The notes under the pieces were generated by a model. The model was not told the DNA's origin. It did no database searches and saw only the letters and a list, made by a program, of their open reading frames with translations. Position numbers and translations under genes: made by a program. A DNA stretch of 64,000 nucleotides. Source: Planctomycetia bacterium. Lineage in GTDB: Bacteria > Planctomycetota > Phycisphaerae > UBA1845 > Fen-1342. Below are positions 45,904 through 55,298 of this stretch, one piece after another; within the stretch, counting starts at the first letter, position 1; every line of letters starts with the position of its first letter. The DNA lies in contig CP054190.1 in NCBI GenBank assembly GCA_015709575.1, positions 3,346,616 to 3,410,615 of the forward strand, written 5' to 3'.

Positions 45904-47541
45904 TTAGTTCCTGAGCTCGGGGATTCGCACCACGCGCCGCAGCACCGACACCACCGGCGACTTGCGATCCAGGCCGCCGTCCGGCCCCTGCACCGGCGGA
46001 ATCACCCACACCGGCCAGCGCCACGACTCGTCCACGTCGGGCGTCCACGGATTGTTGCGCACCACCCACGGGTAGAAGCCATTGAACGCCACCATGACGG
46101 TTGTGTCGTCCGGGCGATCGACCACTTCGAAAATCGGCAGCTCGCGCGTGGCGCGCGGCGTGAAACCCGCCAGTTCCCCCACCGTGCTCGACGGCGAGCC
46201 GTTGATGGTCTCGTCGTTGACGGCGGGGAAGAACAGCGCGCCCTTTGGCAGCAGCTTGCCCACGTCGGGGCGGCAGTAGAAGACCAGCCGGCTGGGCGGA
46301 GCGAAATCCGATCGCAGATGCCGGTCACCGAAAATGTTGCCGGCCGGGTCGGTCGCATAGGCGTTGGCCGGCGCGAGCGGCAGCGGCTTCGACGGATCGA
46401 AGACCATCAGCCACGGCTGCGGGAACAGGCGCGGCTCGACGCCGGCGGGCCCGGCGATAGACACCGGGCGCACCACCGGAGCGGAGATATCCGCGCTGGT
46501 CGGGTCGGAAGCGACATAGAAATGCCGCTCACTGGGACGCCGGGTGACGACGACGATCAGCTCGTACAGGCCGGGATCGGACCCCGGCAGGTAGCTGATG
46601 CGACGGTAGAGGACCGTCCAGGCGAACCGGCTGGCCGCAATGCGGTTCATCTCCGCCGCGGATGCATCGAGATAGGGCGGGCCGACGCGCTGATCACCGA
46701 AGGGCAGCAACTGCGTCGCGCTCCAGGAGGAGTTCAGCTCGTTGAAATAGGCGGCGACGTCGTAGCGCCCCTGCGGCAGCGGCGGAAAGACTCGCACCGT
46801 CGAGGGCAGGGCGGGATTCACGGTGAGACTGACGCGGCCGTCGGGGGAACCGCCGGACCAGCGGTTGTCCTCGGCCAGGTCGACCTCGGTGATCATGCTC
46901 TCCGAGCCGGTGACGACGAGGTTTCGCGCCACCATCTCACGCAGCCACGAACGGATGTACTCCTCCGTGTTTTCGACCACCTGGCCGTATTGACCGGAGG
47001 CTCCACCGCCGCCGAGGTTGGGATTGACGTTCAACCCAATCATCGGGCGGACCTTGATCAGCGACTCCCAATCGGCCAGCGGCTTCACATCCGCCGGATT
47101 CACGGAACTCGGAATGGTGGCAAGATCGTATGGCTCGGCCCGGCTGGTGTTGCCGGGAGCGGCCGAAAGCCGGGCCGCAAGGTGCTGGTACGCGCCGAAG
47201 GGTGGCAACAGGCCGGCGGGGATCCGCGGGCGGAAAATCGGGTCCAACCGCCGACCGGACACGGGGACAACCGTGTTGCCGACCGTGCGCATCTCCGCGA
47301 GGCGCTTGGAGAGCCGCAGCCGCTGCGTGACGACGCTCATGGCGTAATCCGAGGCGGATGCCCCGGTGGAGGCGGCGGTCGTCTCGGCGGTGTAATGCAG
47401 GCCGGCCGGCAGCGCGGCTGCGATGATCAGCATGCCCAGGCCGAGGATCACCAGCGCGATCATCAGCTCAGGCAAACTGAACGCGGCCGACGCAAAGCGG
47501 CGACGCGCGGTCGGACGAGTTCTGCGGCCATCCCGGTGCAT
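45904..47541 (-). CDS. GspI/PilV-like pseudopilin, oversized
   Basis: 545 residues against about 120 for classical GspI. Prepilin-type start ASAAFSLPELMIALVILGLG: Ala at -1, Phe +1, Glu +5, and the LMIALVILGLGML helix typical of PilV/GspI proteins. The long C-terminal region is Pro/Gly/Asp-rich and likely extracellular; no domain recognised. It precedes the J-like gene by six bases. Confidence 0.78.
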   Translation of the reverse strand: MHRDGRRTRPTARRRFASAAFSLPELMIALVILGLGMLIIAAALPAGLHYTAETTAASTGASASDYAMSVVTQRLRLSKRLAEMRTVGNTVVPVSGRRLDPIFRPRIPAGLLPPFGAYQHLAARLSAAPGNTSRAEPYDLATIPSSVNPADVKPLADWESLIKVRPMIGLNVNPNLGGGGASGQYGQVVENTEEYIRSWLREMVARNLVVTGSESMITEVDLAEDNRWSGGSPDGRVSLTVNPALPSTVRVFPPLPQGRYDVAAYFNELNSSWSATQLLPFGDQRVGPPYLDASAAEMNRIAASRFAWTVLYRRISYLPGSDPGLYELIVVVTRRPSERHFYVASDPTSADISAPVVRPVSIAGPAGVEPRLFPQPWLMVFDPSKPLPLAPANAYATDPAGNIFGDRHLRSDFAPPSRLVFYCRPDVGKLLPKGALFFPAVNDETINGSPSSTVGELAGFTPRATRELPIFEVVDRPDDTTVMVAFNGFYPWVVRNNPWTPDVDESWRWPVWVIPPVQGPDGGLDRKSPVVSVLRRVVRIPELRN

Positions 47542-47565
47542 GCGCGATCCTCGATCCTGTGCTGA

Positions 47566-48525
47566 CTACTGCTGGGTGCCGGCGACAAGCCCGCCCCCGA
47601 ACCGGTGGACCAGGTAAGGCCGACCGATCTTTCGCAGCAGCGCTTCGCGCTGGGCCACCGGTGCGCGCGGGCCCAGCGCCGTGAACTGCTCACGACTGTA
47701 GAAGACAAAGCCGCCGGAGTTATGACGTAGAAACTGACTGTCGGGCAACAACTGCCCGGCGGAATTACGCAGGCCGTCCCGCTCGCCGGAACGCGCCCGA
47801 CGCGCGTCGCTGGGGTCGCCGGGATCATACGCCCGCAGCGGAAACGCGCTGCGCAGCAGGTCCGAGCCGCTTCGCGACCAGTTCGGCGCCCGCAACCCGG
47901 TTTGCGGATCAAACACCACCAGAAAATCGTCGGCATCGAGGAAGCGGTTGCCGCTTGCGGTGGCGTCCAGTTCGAAGCGGCCGATCTCGCCATCGAGCGG
48001 ATGACGCCCGCCGCCGGGGTTGTTGCCGGCCAATTGTGAGTAACGCCATGCTTCCAGCGGGGCGACCCACACGTCCGCGGGCAATTCGACCGAATCCGCG
48101 TCGCGCTTGCGCTCGAATCGCTCGACAAACTCGATCGCCACGTCCCGCAACTGTGGCAACTGACGCTCGCCCGACATGCCGTAACTGTAAATCGCCAGGC
48201 GCTGGCGACCGATCGTCGGGGCCGGCGCGCCGGGCGAAAGGGTGCGCTCCCACTCCGCGGGGACGGCGCGCACCGCGGTCATCCGCGCGTCGGCCTGCGA
48301 AATGATGTACGCCCGCGTGACCACGCCGTTGAGCGTGGAGTAGGCGGACGTCGTGCGCGCATCGCGTGCCATGCCGCTCAACCCGGGAACAGCGACGCTG
48401 AGAACGAGCGCAATGATCGCGATGACGACGAGAAGCTCCGTCAATGTAAAGGCGGACCGCCGACGACGGGCGCATACCGCACGCCGGCTGAACTGCTGCG
48501 ACATGAAACAAACTGCGCCCGTCAC
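47566..48525 (-). CDS. GspH-like pseudopilin
   Basis: 319 residues. Prepilin start RRSAFTLTELLVVIAIIALV with Ala at -1 and Glu +5. Position between the G-like and I-like genes suggests the H slot, although sequence alone does not separate H from G. GTG at 48525 was chosen because GGAG lies eight bases upstream; an internal ATG at 48504 has no ribosome site. Confidence 0.76.
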   Translation of the reverse strand: MTGAVCFMSQQFSRRAVCARRRRSAFTLTELLVVIAIIALVLSVAVPGLSGMARDARTTSAYSTLNGVVTRAYIISQADARMTAVRAVPAEWERTLSPGAPAPTIGRQRLAIYSYGMSGERQLPQLRDVAIEFVERFERKRDADSVELPADVWVAPLEAWRYSQLAGNNPGGGRHPLDGEIGRFELDATASGNRFLDADDFLVVFDPQTGLRAPNWSRSGSDLLRSAFPLRAYDPGDPSDARRARSGERDGLRNSAGQLLPDSQFLRHNSGGFVFYSREQFTALGPRAPVAQREALLRKIGRPYLVHRFGGGLVAGTQQ

Positions 48526-48594
48526 TGTATCGTCTCCGCCTGCTCGAACCCAGCAAATTCTACGACGCGCGGGAAGGCGTCCCGCTCATCTCGG

Positions 48595-49671
48595 TTATCG
48601 GAACCCGTAGCTCTCCACGTTGTCACGCTCCGGGGTGGCCGTTCCTGATCCGTGACGCAGGCGGAACCAGCCGCCGAGATACTGCGCCTGCGCATCGTCA
48701 TCCGGGATGCCGAGAATGCCGGTATCGGCCTTGATGTCCGCAATCGGCGCCGGCAGCGGCGTGCTGTAGATCGCGGCGGCTTCGACCCGCTTGCCGGCAT
48801 CGAACACTTCGCGCGTCAACCCGTGGGATCGCAACACCGGCTGACGATCCACGATGCGCCAGCCGAGCAGGCCGTCCTCGCCGGTGATGAACGCGACCTT
48901 GACCTGCACGAAGTAATCCATCGGGACGCCCCAGGCGTCCACGAACCCGAACACGTCCACAGCGCCTTCGGGCGGGCGCGGGTTGGCGGCCGTCGCGTCG
49001 TATTGATCGCCGTTGCCCTTCGGGAAGACCAGCTCGGGCCGATCCGTGAGACGGCGAATCGCGGCCTCGGGCACCTGCGACAGCGCCCCCGACGAGTAGA
49101 TCTTCAGGAACGCATACAGCGAGCGGATGTCGTCGTTCGCGCGGTCGGCCGCCAGGTCCGGGCGGCGGGTGCGCGAGAGGGCGAAATTTTCCATTCGCCG
49201 GGCGCTCGTGATGGCTCCGTTGGGCTCCCAGCCCAGTGCACGCGCGATGCGCTGCTCGAAGGTCTGCGGCGGCGCCACCTGCCCGTAGGTTCGCAGGTCC
49301 GGCTCGACCACGGCGCGGGCGGCGATCTGCGTGTAATTCGCGCCGCTCGGCAGCCGCGCATCGCCGGCCAGCGAGTAAGGCGGGTACGGCCCGAACGAAG
49401 GCTCGACCACGCGCCGGCCGGCGCCGCCGATCACGACGCGCCGGGCATTGAAGTTGGCGCGCAGCGGATCCTCGGTGGCAAACTGATCGACGGCGCCGAG
49501 AATCGTGCCCATCCGCGAGCGCGTCGCGTTCTCGCGCTGGATGTCGATCGCCTTGCCCATGCCGACAACGACCAGCGTCGTGAGCAGGCCGATGATGAAG
49601 ATCACCACCAGCAGCTCCACCAGCGTGAAGCCCCGTCGCAGGCCGGACTGTCCAGTCGCGTTGACGCGCAT
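48595..49671 (-). CDS. GspG-like pseudopilin 3
   Basis: 358 residues. Type III signal LRRGFTLVELLVVIFIIGLL with Gly at -1, Glu +5. The domain after the helix is much larger than classical GspG (~145 residues). ATG at 49671 with GGAAGG nine bases upstream. Third of three similar G-like genes in a row. Confidence 0.8.
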   Translation of the reverse strand: MRVNATGQSGLRRGFTLVELLVVIFIIGLLTTLVVVGMGKAIDIQRENATRSRMGTILGAVDQFATEDPLRANFNARRVVIGGAGRRVVEPSFGPYPPYSLAGDARLPSGANYTQIAARAVVEPDLRTYGQVAPPQTFEQRIARALGWEPNGAITSARRMENFALSRTRRPDLAADRANDDIRSLYAFLKIYSSGALSQVPEAAIRRLTDRPELVFPKGNGDQYDATAANPRPPEGAVDVFGFVDAWGVPMDYFVQVKVAFITGEDGLLGWRIVDRQPVLRSHGLTREVFDAGKRVEAAAIYSTPLPAPIADIKADTGILGIPDDDAQAQYLGGWFRLRHGSGTATPERDNVESYGFR

Positions 49672-49693
49672 GGCGCGATCCCTTCCGACGGCG

Positions 49694-50752
49694 CTACTGC
49701 CCGTTGTGCGAGAAGTTGGCGATGTCATCCGCCGTGCCGTAGACGCCGTCCGGACCGGCCGACAGCAGGATGTAGGTGTCCGCGTTGTGCGGCTGGTGCT
49801 TGGCGGTGACGGCGATGTTCTTGATGAAGGCCTGGAACGTGCCCGGCGTGTAGGGCTGGTTGGCCGGGCGATTGATCCGGGTGTCGAAGTCCAGCTTGTG
49901 GCGTCCCGCGCCGCGGCGCAGCGTCATCGCGGTGTTGCGCGAGCCATCCACCAGGGCGGCGTTGTCCGCCCAGTGATAGATGCCGCGCAGCCCGCCGGAG
50001 AGCGAATCAGACGATCCGCCGCCCGCGTCGGTGTTGTCGGCGATGATGTCCCCGGCCGCGTCCGCGCGCCAATAAAGAATCGGGTGGCCGAAGCTGTCGA
50101 GATACATCGGATAGCGGCGGACCGGCGCCGAATTGCCGCTGGCCTTCAACTCCGCCTCCACGTCGAAACTGCCCTGGCCGTTGGCGCGCGGCGCCCAGCG
50201 CGTCACCTTCACCTTGCTCAGGTCGAGATACTGCCCGCCCCGCGCGTAGGCCGGGACGCCGTTCCGCACGTGATACAGGCCGGCCGGCTGCGTGCCGCTG
50301 GCGGCGTCGTTATGAGAATCAAGCGCCCAGCCGGCCGAGGTCGAGCCGGGCGGCTTCTGGAAGCCGGCGGTGCCCAGCAGGTCCGCGCCGTTGAGCGCCC
50401 AGACCAGCAACCCCGCGCCGCTGAGATCGATGTACTGGTCATTCATCGGCGGGTTGAGGGTGCTGTTGCGGTAGGGATTGGCCGCGGTCATGTCCGGGGT
50501 GCCGTCGCGGCGCAAGCGATCAGGGCGCGAAGGGGGATAGGCGCCGCCGAACTTCTGATCGGCCTTGAAGGTTTCCAGGCCGGTGCCGATCTGCGTGCCG
50601 AGCGTGGACTCCGTCGCGACGACCTTGGCCTTGGTGCGCACGGAGCCGATTGCCGGCACCAGGATCGCGATCAGCAGCGAGATGATGAAGATCACCGTGA
50701 GCAGCTCGACGAGCGTGAACGCGGGTTGCTGGCGGCTGGCGAAACGACGCAT
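49694..50752 (-). CDS. GspG-like pseudopilin 2
   Basis: 352 residues. Signal RQQPAFTLVELLTVIFIISL with Ala at -1. The C-terminus ends ILLSAGPDGVYGTADDIANF, the calcium-site-like DGxxGTxDDI pattern of major pseudopilin GspG. ATG at 50752 with GGAG nine bases upstream. Shares the N-terminal block with pseudopilin 1, indicating duplication. Confidence 0.84.
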   Translation of the reverse strand: MRRFASRQQPAFTLVELLTVIFIISLLIAILVPAIGSVRTKAKVVATESTLGTQIGTGLETFKADQKFGGAYPPSRPDRLRRDGTPDMTAANPYRNSTLNPPMNDQYIDLSGAGLLVWALNGADLLGTAGFQKPPGSTSAGWALDSHNDAASGTQPAGLYHVRNGVPAYARGGQYLDLSKVKVTRWAPRANGQGSFDVEAELKASGNSAPVRRYPMYLDSFGHPILYWRADAAGDIIADNTDAGGGSSDSLSGGLRGIYHWADNAALVDGSRNTAMTLRRGAGRHKLDFDTRINRPANQPYTPGTFQAFIKNIAVTAKHQPHNADTYILLSAGPDGVYGTADDIANFSHNGQ

Positions 50753-50805
50753 GATCAATCACTCCGTCTTGTCCCGCCGGTCGGCGGCGGGCGCACGCGG
50801 CCGGG

Positions 50806-51819
50806 TCAGTTGGCCTGGAAGTTCCGGATGTCGTCCGTGGTACCGTAGCGCCCGTCATAGCCGGGCGAAATCAGGATGAAACGATCCGCGTTCTTCGCCC
50901 GCAGCGACGAACGATCCACGATGTAGCGCGTGAACGTCGTGTTCTGGAGGTCGTCGAAGGTGCGCGGCGGATTGTTGAGGTTCCAGTTGCCGATCCGCTG
51001 AATCGTGTGGCCGGTGCCCTTGCCGAGATCGATGCCCTCGGACTGGAACGGCTGCTCGCCGTTGAGGCCGTCGCTGCCGGTGAACAGCAGGTTGTCAGAC
51101 TGGTCATAGCTGCCGACCCGCAGCGAATTCTGGCGGCCCAGCGTGATGGGCAGCTCGATGGTCTGCCCGCTGGGCAGGGTGGAGCGGATCTGCGTATTCG
51201 CGGCGTAATACAGGATCGGGAAGTCGAACGCATCGAGGAACATGCTGATGCGATTGCCGTTGCCGATGCTGGTGCCGCCGGGCGGCTTGCGCGTGGCGTA
51301 CTTCACCAGCGGGTTGCGCTTGGGATAGTCCTCGGGCGTGATCATCAGTTTCGAGTCGACGTTGAGATACGGACCCTGCCGCGCATAGGCGCGGCGCGGC
51401 GGGTTGCTGGTGTATTGCGAGCGCCAGGCCGGCTCGTACCAGTCGCGCCAATCGTTGAAGTCGATCCGGCCGTCGCCCGGCTGACTGGCGTTGCCGGCGT
51501 CGTTGCGGATCTCGGGCTTGACGTAGCCGCGACCGTCGAGTCCGGCCAGTTGCAGCGTCAGCCATTGCGCGCCGCTGACGTGCGCCTCGCCCTGCTCGAA
51601 GGGATTGTTCCCGCGGGACTGCGGGTAGGCGCCGTTCTCGGTGTTGAAGGCCTCGCAGCCCTTCTCGATGGCGCTCATCACGGCGGCGGTCGCCACCTTC
51701 TTGGCCTGAATCCGCGCGCCCTGCACGGCGGGCAGCAGGATTCCCACCAGCAGCGCGATGATGAAGATCACCGTCAGCAGTTCGACCAGCGTGAAGGCCG
51801 GCTTGTTGGCTCGCGTCAT
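50806..51819 (-). CDS. GspG-like pseudopilin 1
   Basis: 337 residues. Signal NKPAFTLVELLTVIFIIALL with Ala at -1 and Glu +5. The C-terminus FILISPGYDGRYGTTDDIRN carries the GspG-type DGxxGTxDDI motif, so this and the next gene are the best major-pseudopilin candidates. First of the pilin genes after gspF, 32 bases away. Confidence 0.85.
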   Translation of the reverse strand: MTRANKPAFTLVELLTVIFIIALLVGILLPAVQGARIQAKKVATAAVMSAIEKGCEAFNTENGAYPQSRGNNPFEQGEAHVSGAQWLTLQLAGLDGRGYVKPEIRNDAGNASQPGDGRIDFNDWRDWYEPAWRSQYTSNPPRRAYARQGPYLNVDSKLMITPEDYPKRNPLVKYATRKPPGGTSIGNGNRISMFLDAFDFPILYYAANTQIRSTLPSGQTIELPITLGRQNSLRVGSYDQSDNLLFTGSDGLNGEQPFQSEGIDLGKGTGHTIQRIGNWNLNNPPRTFDDLQNTTFTRYIVDRSSLRAKNADRFILISPGYDGRYGTTDDIRNFQAN

Positions 51820-51851
51820 GTCGGTCCGTCCTCGGCCGCGATCGGGCGCGG

Positions 51852-53126
51852 CTACTGTTGCGTCAGCGAGTTAATCAGGCTGATCATCGGCATGTACAGG
51901 GCGATGACGATGAAACCCACGATCGAGCCGAGCACGATGACCAGCACCGGCTCGAGCAGGCTCACCAGCGACGCCACCAGCGTGTCCACCTCGTCGTCGT
52001 AGTTGTCGGCGACCTTCATGAGCATCTTGTCGAGCTCGCCGGTCTCCTCGCCGACGTCCACCATGTTCACGACGATCGCATCGACCGTCTTCGAGGCGCG
52101 CAGCGGGTTGGCGAAGGAATCGCCTTCGCGGATCGACTCGTGCACGCGCGCCAGCATCCCCGCGTACACCTCGTTGCCAGAGGTGTCCTTGGCGATCTTG
52201 ATCGCCTCCAGGATCGGAACACCCGCGGAGATCAGCGTGCCCAGTGTGCGCGTGAAGCGCGAGACGCCGGACTTCGAGATGATCTTCCCAAGCACGGGGA
52301 TCTTCATGGTCAGCGTGTCGAGGATCAGGCGCCCCGTCTGCCCGCTGCGTATCAATTTCAAGCCGAGCACCAGCACCACCGGCAGCAGCAGAATCCAGAC
52401 AAAGCCCGGCATGCCGCCGTTGGCGCCGACCATCCAGTCCGAAATCGCGATCAGGAACAGCGTGATCGCCGGCAGCGTCGCGCCGAAGTCCTTGAAGATC
52501 GTGCGGAACTGCGGCACCAGGAAAATCACGATCAGCATCGTGATCGTCATGGCGATGGTGATGACCACCGCCGGGTAGATCATCGCGCCGATCACCTTGC
52601 GCTTCAGGCGCTGCGACTTCTCCATGAAGTCCGCCAGCCGCTGCAGGATCACGTCGAGTACGCCGCCCGCCTCGCCGGCCGCGACCATGTTCGTATACAG
52701 GCGGTCAAATGCCTTCGGGTGGCGGGCCATCGCCTCGGAGAGCGTCATGCCGCCCTCGACGTCCTCGCATACATCCTTCAGCGACGCGCGCAACATTCCC
52801 GGCTTCTGCTGATGCTCGAGAATGCGAATGCTCCGCAGAATCGGCAGACCGGCGTCCTGAAGCGTCGAAAGCTGGCGGGTGAACGTGGTCAATGCCTTCT
52901 TGTTGACCCAGCCGAGGCCCGTACCCGCCGCCTTCTTGCGCGCCCCCGCACCGCCGACGTCCTTGCGAATGCCGGCCTTCTTCTTGTCAACTTTCTCGAC
53001 CACCTTCGTCGGGAAGTACTTGAGGCCGCGGACCTTGGCAACCGCCTCCTCCTTGGACGGCGCCTCGATCTCGCCCTTTACTTCCTGACCGGTGTCGTTC
53101 AGTGCTTCATAGGTAAACACCGACAT
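51852..53126 (-). CDS. gspF: Type II secretion / type IV pilus inner-membrane platform protein
   Basis: 424 residues, normal length for GspF/PilC. Two T2SSF domains (about 85-205 and 290-410): TTFTRQLSTLQDAGLPI, EGGMTLSEAMARHPKAF, and FTRTLGTLISAGVPILEAI, VGEETGELDKML, with three membrane helices (VVITIAMTITMLIVIFLVP and others). It couples the assembly ATPase to pseudopilin extrusion. ATG at 53126 with GGGAGG upstream and its own promoter at 53219-53248. Confidence 0.95.
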   Translation of the reverse strand: MSVFTYEALNDTGQEVKGEIEAPSKEEAVAKVRGLKYFPTKVVEKVDKKKAGIRKDVGGAGARKKAAGTGLGWVNKKALTTFTRQLSTLQDAGLPILRSIRILEHQQKPGMLRASLKDVCEDVEGGMTLSEAMARHPKAFDRLYTNMVAAGEAGGVLDVILQRLADFMEKSQRLKRKVIGAMIYPAVVITIAMTITMLIVIFLVPQFRTIFKDFGATLPAITLFLIAISDWMVGANGGMPGFVWILLLPVVLVLGLKLIRSGQTGRLILDTLTMKIPVLGKIISKSGVSRFTRTLGTLISAGVPILEAIKIAKDTSGNEVYAGMLARVHESIREGDSFANPLRASKTVDAIVVNMVDVGEETGELDKMLMKVADNYDDEVDTLVASLVSLLEPVLVIVLGSIVGFIVIALYMPMISLINSLTQQ

Positions 53127-53218
53127 GGCGCAACCTCCCTGCCGAACTCAGGATGGCGGAAACGGGTTGTTCCGGACTCCCAGCGCGCCCGCGCACGGAA
53201 CGCGCGCGGCATACGGGC

Positions 53219-53248
53219 ATTATGCGCGCGCCCCAAGTGGCCGACCAA
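53219..53248 (-). promoter_or_regulatory. Promoter of the gspF-pilin gene unit
   Basis: Minus-strand TTGGTC (53243-53248) and CATAAT (53219-53224) with an 18-base spacer, in the 283-base gap between gspE and gspF. A GC-rich inverted repeat brackets the -10 box. Transcript start near 53212, leader about 86 bases. Confidence 0.5.
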
Positions 53249-53409
53249 CAACCTGAGTTATCGGACGGATTGATCCATCCTGTGTATCGATGCTATCCGA
53301 ATCGGCCCGTGGAACATACCCCAACCTGCTCACCGTCCGAATTTCCAGCCCTGCGGCCGCCATGATGCCCCGCGGCCGGCTCGGTCCCGCCCCGGAAGCA
53401 GGGCCGCCG

Positions 53410-55164
53410 CTAGATGCCGTAGTCACCCAGCGTCTCGCGAACGACCTCTTCTATCGTCGTGATGCCGTCGAAAATCGCCATCATGCCCGACTCCCGCAAC
53501 GTGCGCATCCCGCGCTTGCGGGCCTCCTGGCGAAGCAGGCCGGTCGATGCCGCCTTGATGATCATGTCACGAATGTCATCGTCCAGCACCATGATCTCGA
53601 AGATCGCCATGCGGCCCTTGTAGCCGGTGTTCTGGCAGTAGTCGCAGCCGCGCCCGTAATAGAACACGCGTCCGCGCACATCCTCCGGCCGCAGACCCAG
53701 TTCCATTAGCTGCTGCTCCGTCGGGGAGTACTCCTCCTTGCAGCTGGTGCAAATTTTTCGGATCAGGCGCTGCGCCACCACCGCCTCAAGCGTGGCGGTG
53801 ACGAGGAACGGCTCCAGCCCGAGGTCGAGCAGGCGGGCGATCGAACTGGGCGCGTCGTTCGTGTGCACCGTGGTGAACACGAGGTGCCCCGTCAGCGAGG
53901 CCTGCACCGCGATCTGTGCGGTTTCGAGGTCGCGCACCTCGCCGACCAGGATCACGTCCGGATCCTGGCGCAGGAAGCTGCGCAGGCAGCGTGCAAATGT
54001 CAGACCGATGTCGGGACGCACCTGGCATTGCACCAACCCGTCGATGTCGTACTCGACCGGGTCTTCGCTGGTCAGAATCTTGGTTTCGGGGGAATTCAGT
54101 TCGCGCAGACAGGAATACAGCGTCGTCGTCTTCCCCGAGCCGGTCGGCCCGGTGACGAGGACAATGCCGTGCGGCTTTTCGTTGAGCTGGCGCACAATCG
54201 CGAGATCATCCTCGCGCAGCCCGATCTGCTCGAGGTCGAGGTTCACCTGGCTGCGATCGAGCACGCGCAGCACGACGCTCTCGCCGAACAACGTCGGCAG
54301 GATGCTGACGCGGAGATCGACCGGGCGGCGCTGCACCAGCAGCTCGATGCGGCCGTCCTGCGGCAGGCGGCGCTCGGCGATGTCGAGGTGGGCCATGACC
54401 TTGACGCGCGAGGCGATCGCCAGCGCGACGTGCTTGGGCGGTGGCACCATGTCAAAGAGCACGCCGTCGATGCGATAACGCATCTTGAACTCATCCTCGA
54501 ACGGCTCGAAGTGGATGTCCGAGGCCTTGTCGCGGATGGCCTGCATCAGCACGAGGTTGATGAGCTTCTTGACGCCGCTGCTCTCGGCCAGCTCCATCAA
54601 CTCATCGAGGTCGATGCTCTCGCCGCGGTTCTTGAACTTGGCCGTGTCGTCCGAGTCGAATGAGCCGATGATGTCGGCGATGGACTCGGCCTGGTCCTCG
54701 GGATAGTACTTTTCGATCGCGTCGCGGAGGTCGTTGGCGGTCGTGATGCGGGCGGCGACGTTGAAGCCCATCAGGGTCTTGAGGTCATCGGTCGCCTGAA
54801 AGTTGTCGGGCGTGGCCAGCGCCACGCCGAGCGTGTTGGTCTCGCGGTCGTAATCGGTCGGAACGATCTGGTAGGCCCGCGCCATCTGGGCCGGGATCAT
54901 GTCGAGCACCGAGCGCTCGATGTCGATGTTGGCGATGGTGATCGGCGCCATGCCCTGCTGTGCGGCCAGGGCGCGGTGCACGTCGTCCTCGGAGACGGTG
55001 CCCATCTCGACCAGGATCTGGCCGAGCGGGCCGCGCTTCTGCTTCTGCAGCTCGAGCGCTTCGGAGACCTGGGCGCGCGTGACGCGGCCCATCTTGATCA
55101 GAATCCGCCCGAGCGGGCGACCCTTGAGCTGATCCATCGGGGGCATTTCAGGGGTCGGCGGCAC
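53410..55164 (-). CDS. gspE: Assembly ATPase of type II secretion / type IV pilus (GspE/PilB)
   Basis: 584 residues. Two N-terminal GspE-N/MshEN-like segments (LGRILIKMGRVTRAQVSEAL; LGQILVEMGTVSEDDVHRAL), which in relatives bind c-di-GMP or the platform partner, then the ATPase core: KASDIHFEPFEDE, Walker A GPTGSGKTTT, Asp box ILTSEDPVEYDIDG, Walker B DVILVGEVRD and His box VFTTVHTNDA. A C4 zinc motif (CTSC...CDYC) is present. GTG start at 55164 with AAGGAG six bases upstream. First gene of the cluster. Confidence 0.96.
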   Translation of the reverse strand: MPPTPEMPPMDQLKGRPLGRILIKMGRVTRAQVSEALELQKQKRGPLGQILVEMGTVSEDDVHRALAAQQGMAPITIANIDIERSVLDMIPAQMARAYQIVPTDYDRETNTLGVALATPDNFQATDDLKTLMGFNVAARITTANDLRDAIEKYYPEDQAESIADIIGSFDSDDTAKFKNRGESIDLDELMELAESSGVKKLINLVLMQAIRDKASDIHFEPFEDEFKMRYRIDGVLFDMVPPPKHVALAIASRVKVMAHLDIAERRLPQDGRIELLVQRRPVDLRVSILPTLFGESVVLRVLDRSQVNLDLEQIGLREDDLAIVRQLNEKPHGIVLVTGPTGSGKTTTLYSCLRELNSPETKILTSEDPVEYDIDGLVQCQVRPDIGLTFARCLRSFLRQDPDVILVGEVRDLETAQIAVQASLTGHLVFTTVHTNDAPSSIARLLDLGLEPFLVTATLEAVVAQRLIRKICTSCKEEYSPTEQQLMELGLRPEDVRGRVFYYGRGCDYCQNTGYKGRMAIFEIMVLDDDIRDMIIKAASTGLLRQEARKRGMRTLRESGMMAIFDGITTIEEVVRETLGDYGI

Positions 55165-55193
55165 GCACAGCTCCTTCAGCGGCTGGAGCGGGG

Positions 55194-55199
55194 ATTATA
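55194..55199 (-). promoter_or_regulatory. -10 box upstream of gspE
   Basis: Perfect TATAAT on the minus strand, context CTATAATCCC, 29 bases before the GTG start; no matching -35. Predicted leader very short (about 23 bases). Confidence 0.45.
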
Positions 55200-55298
55200 G
55201 GGGGATTTCGGGGCGGGTGCGGGGCTCGGCGGGCGGGGGCGGCTCACCTGGTGCGGTGGGCGTGGAGCGGACCGCGCGGACGGAGGAAGCGGCGGCGC

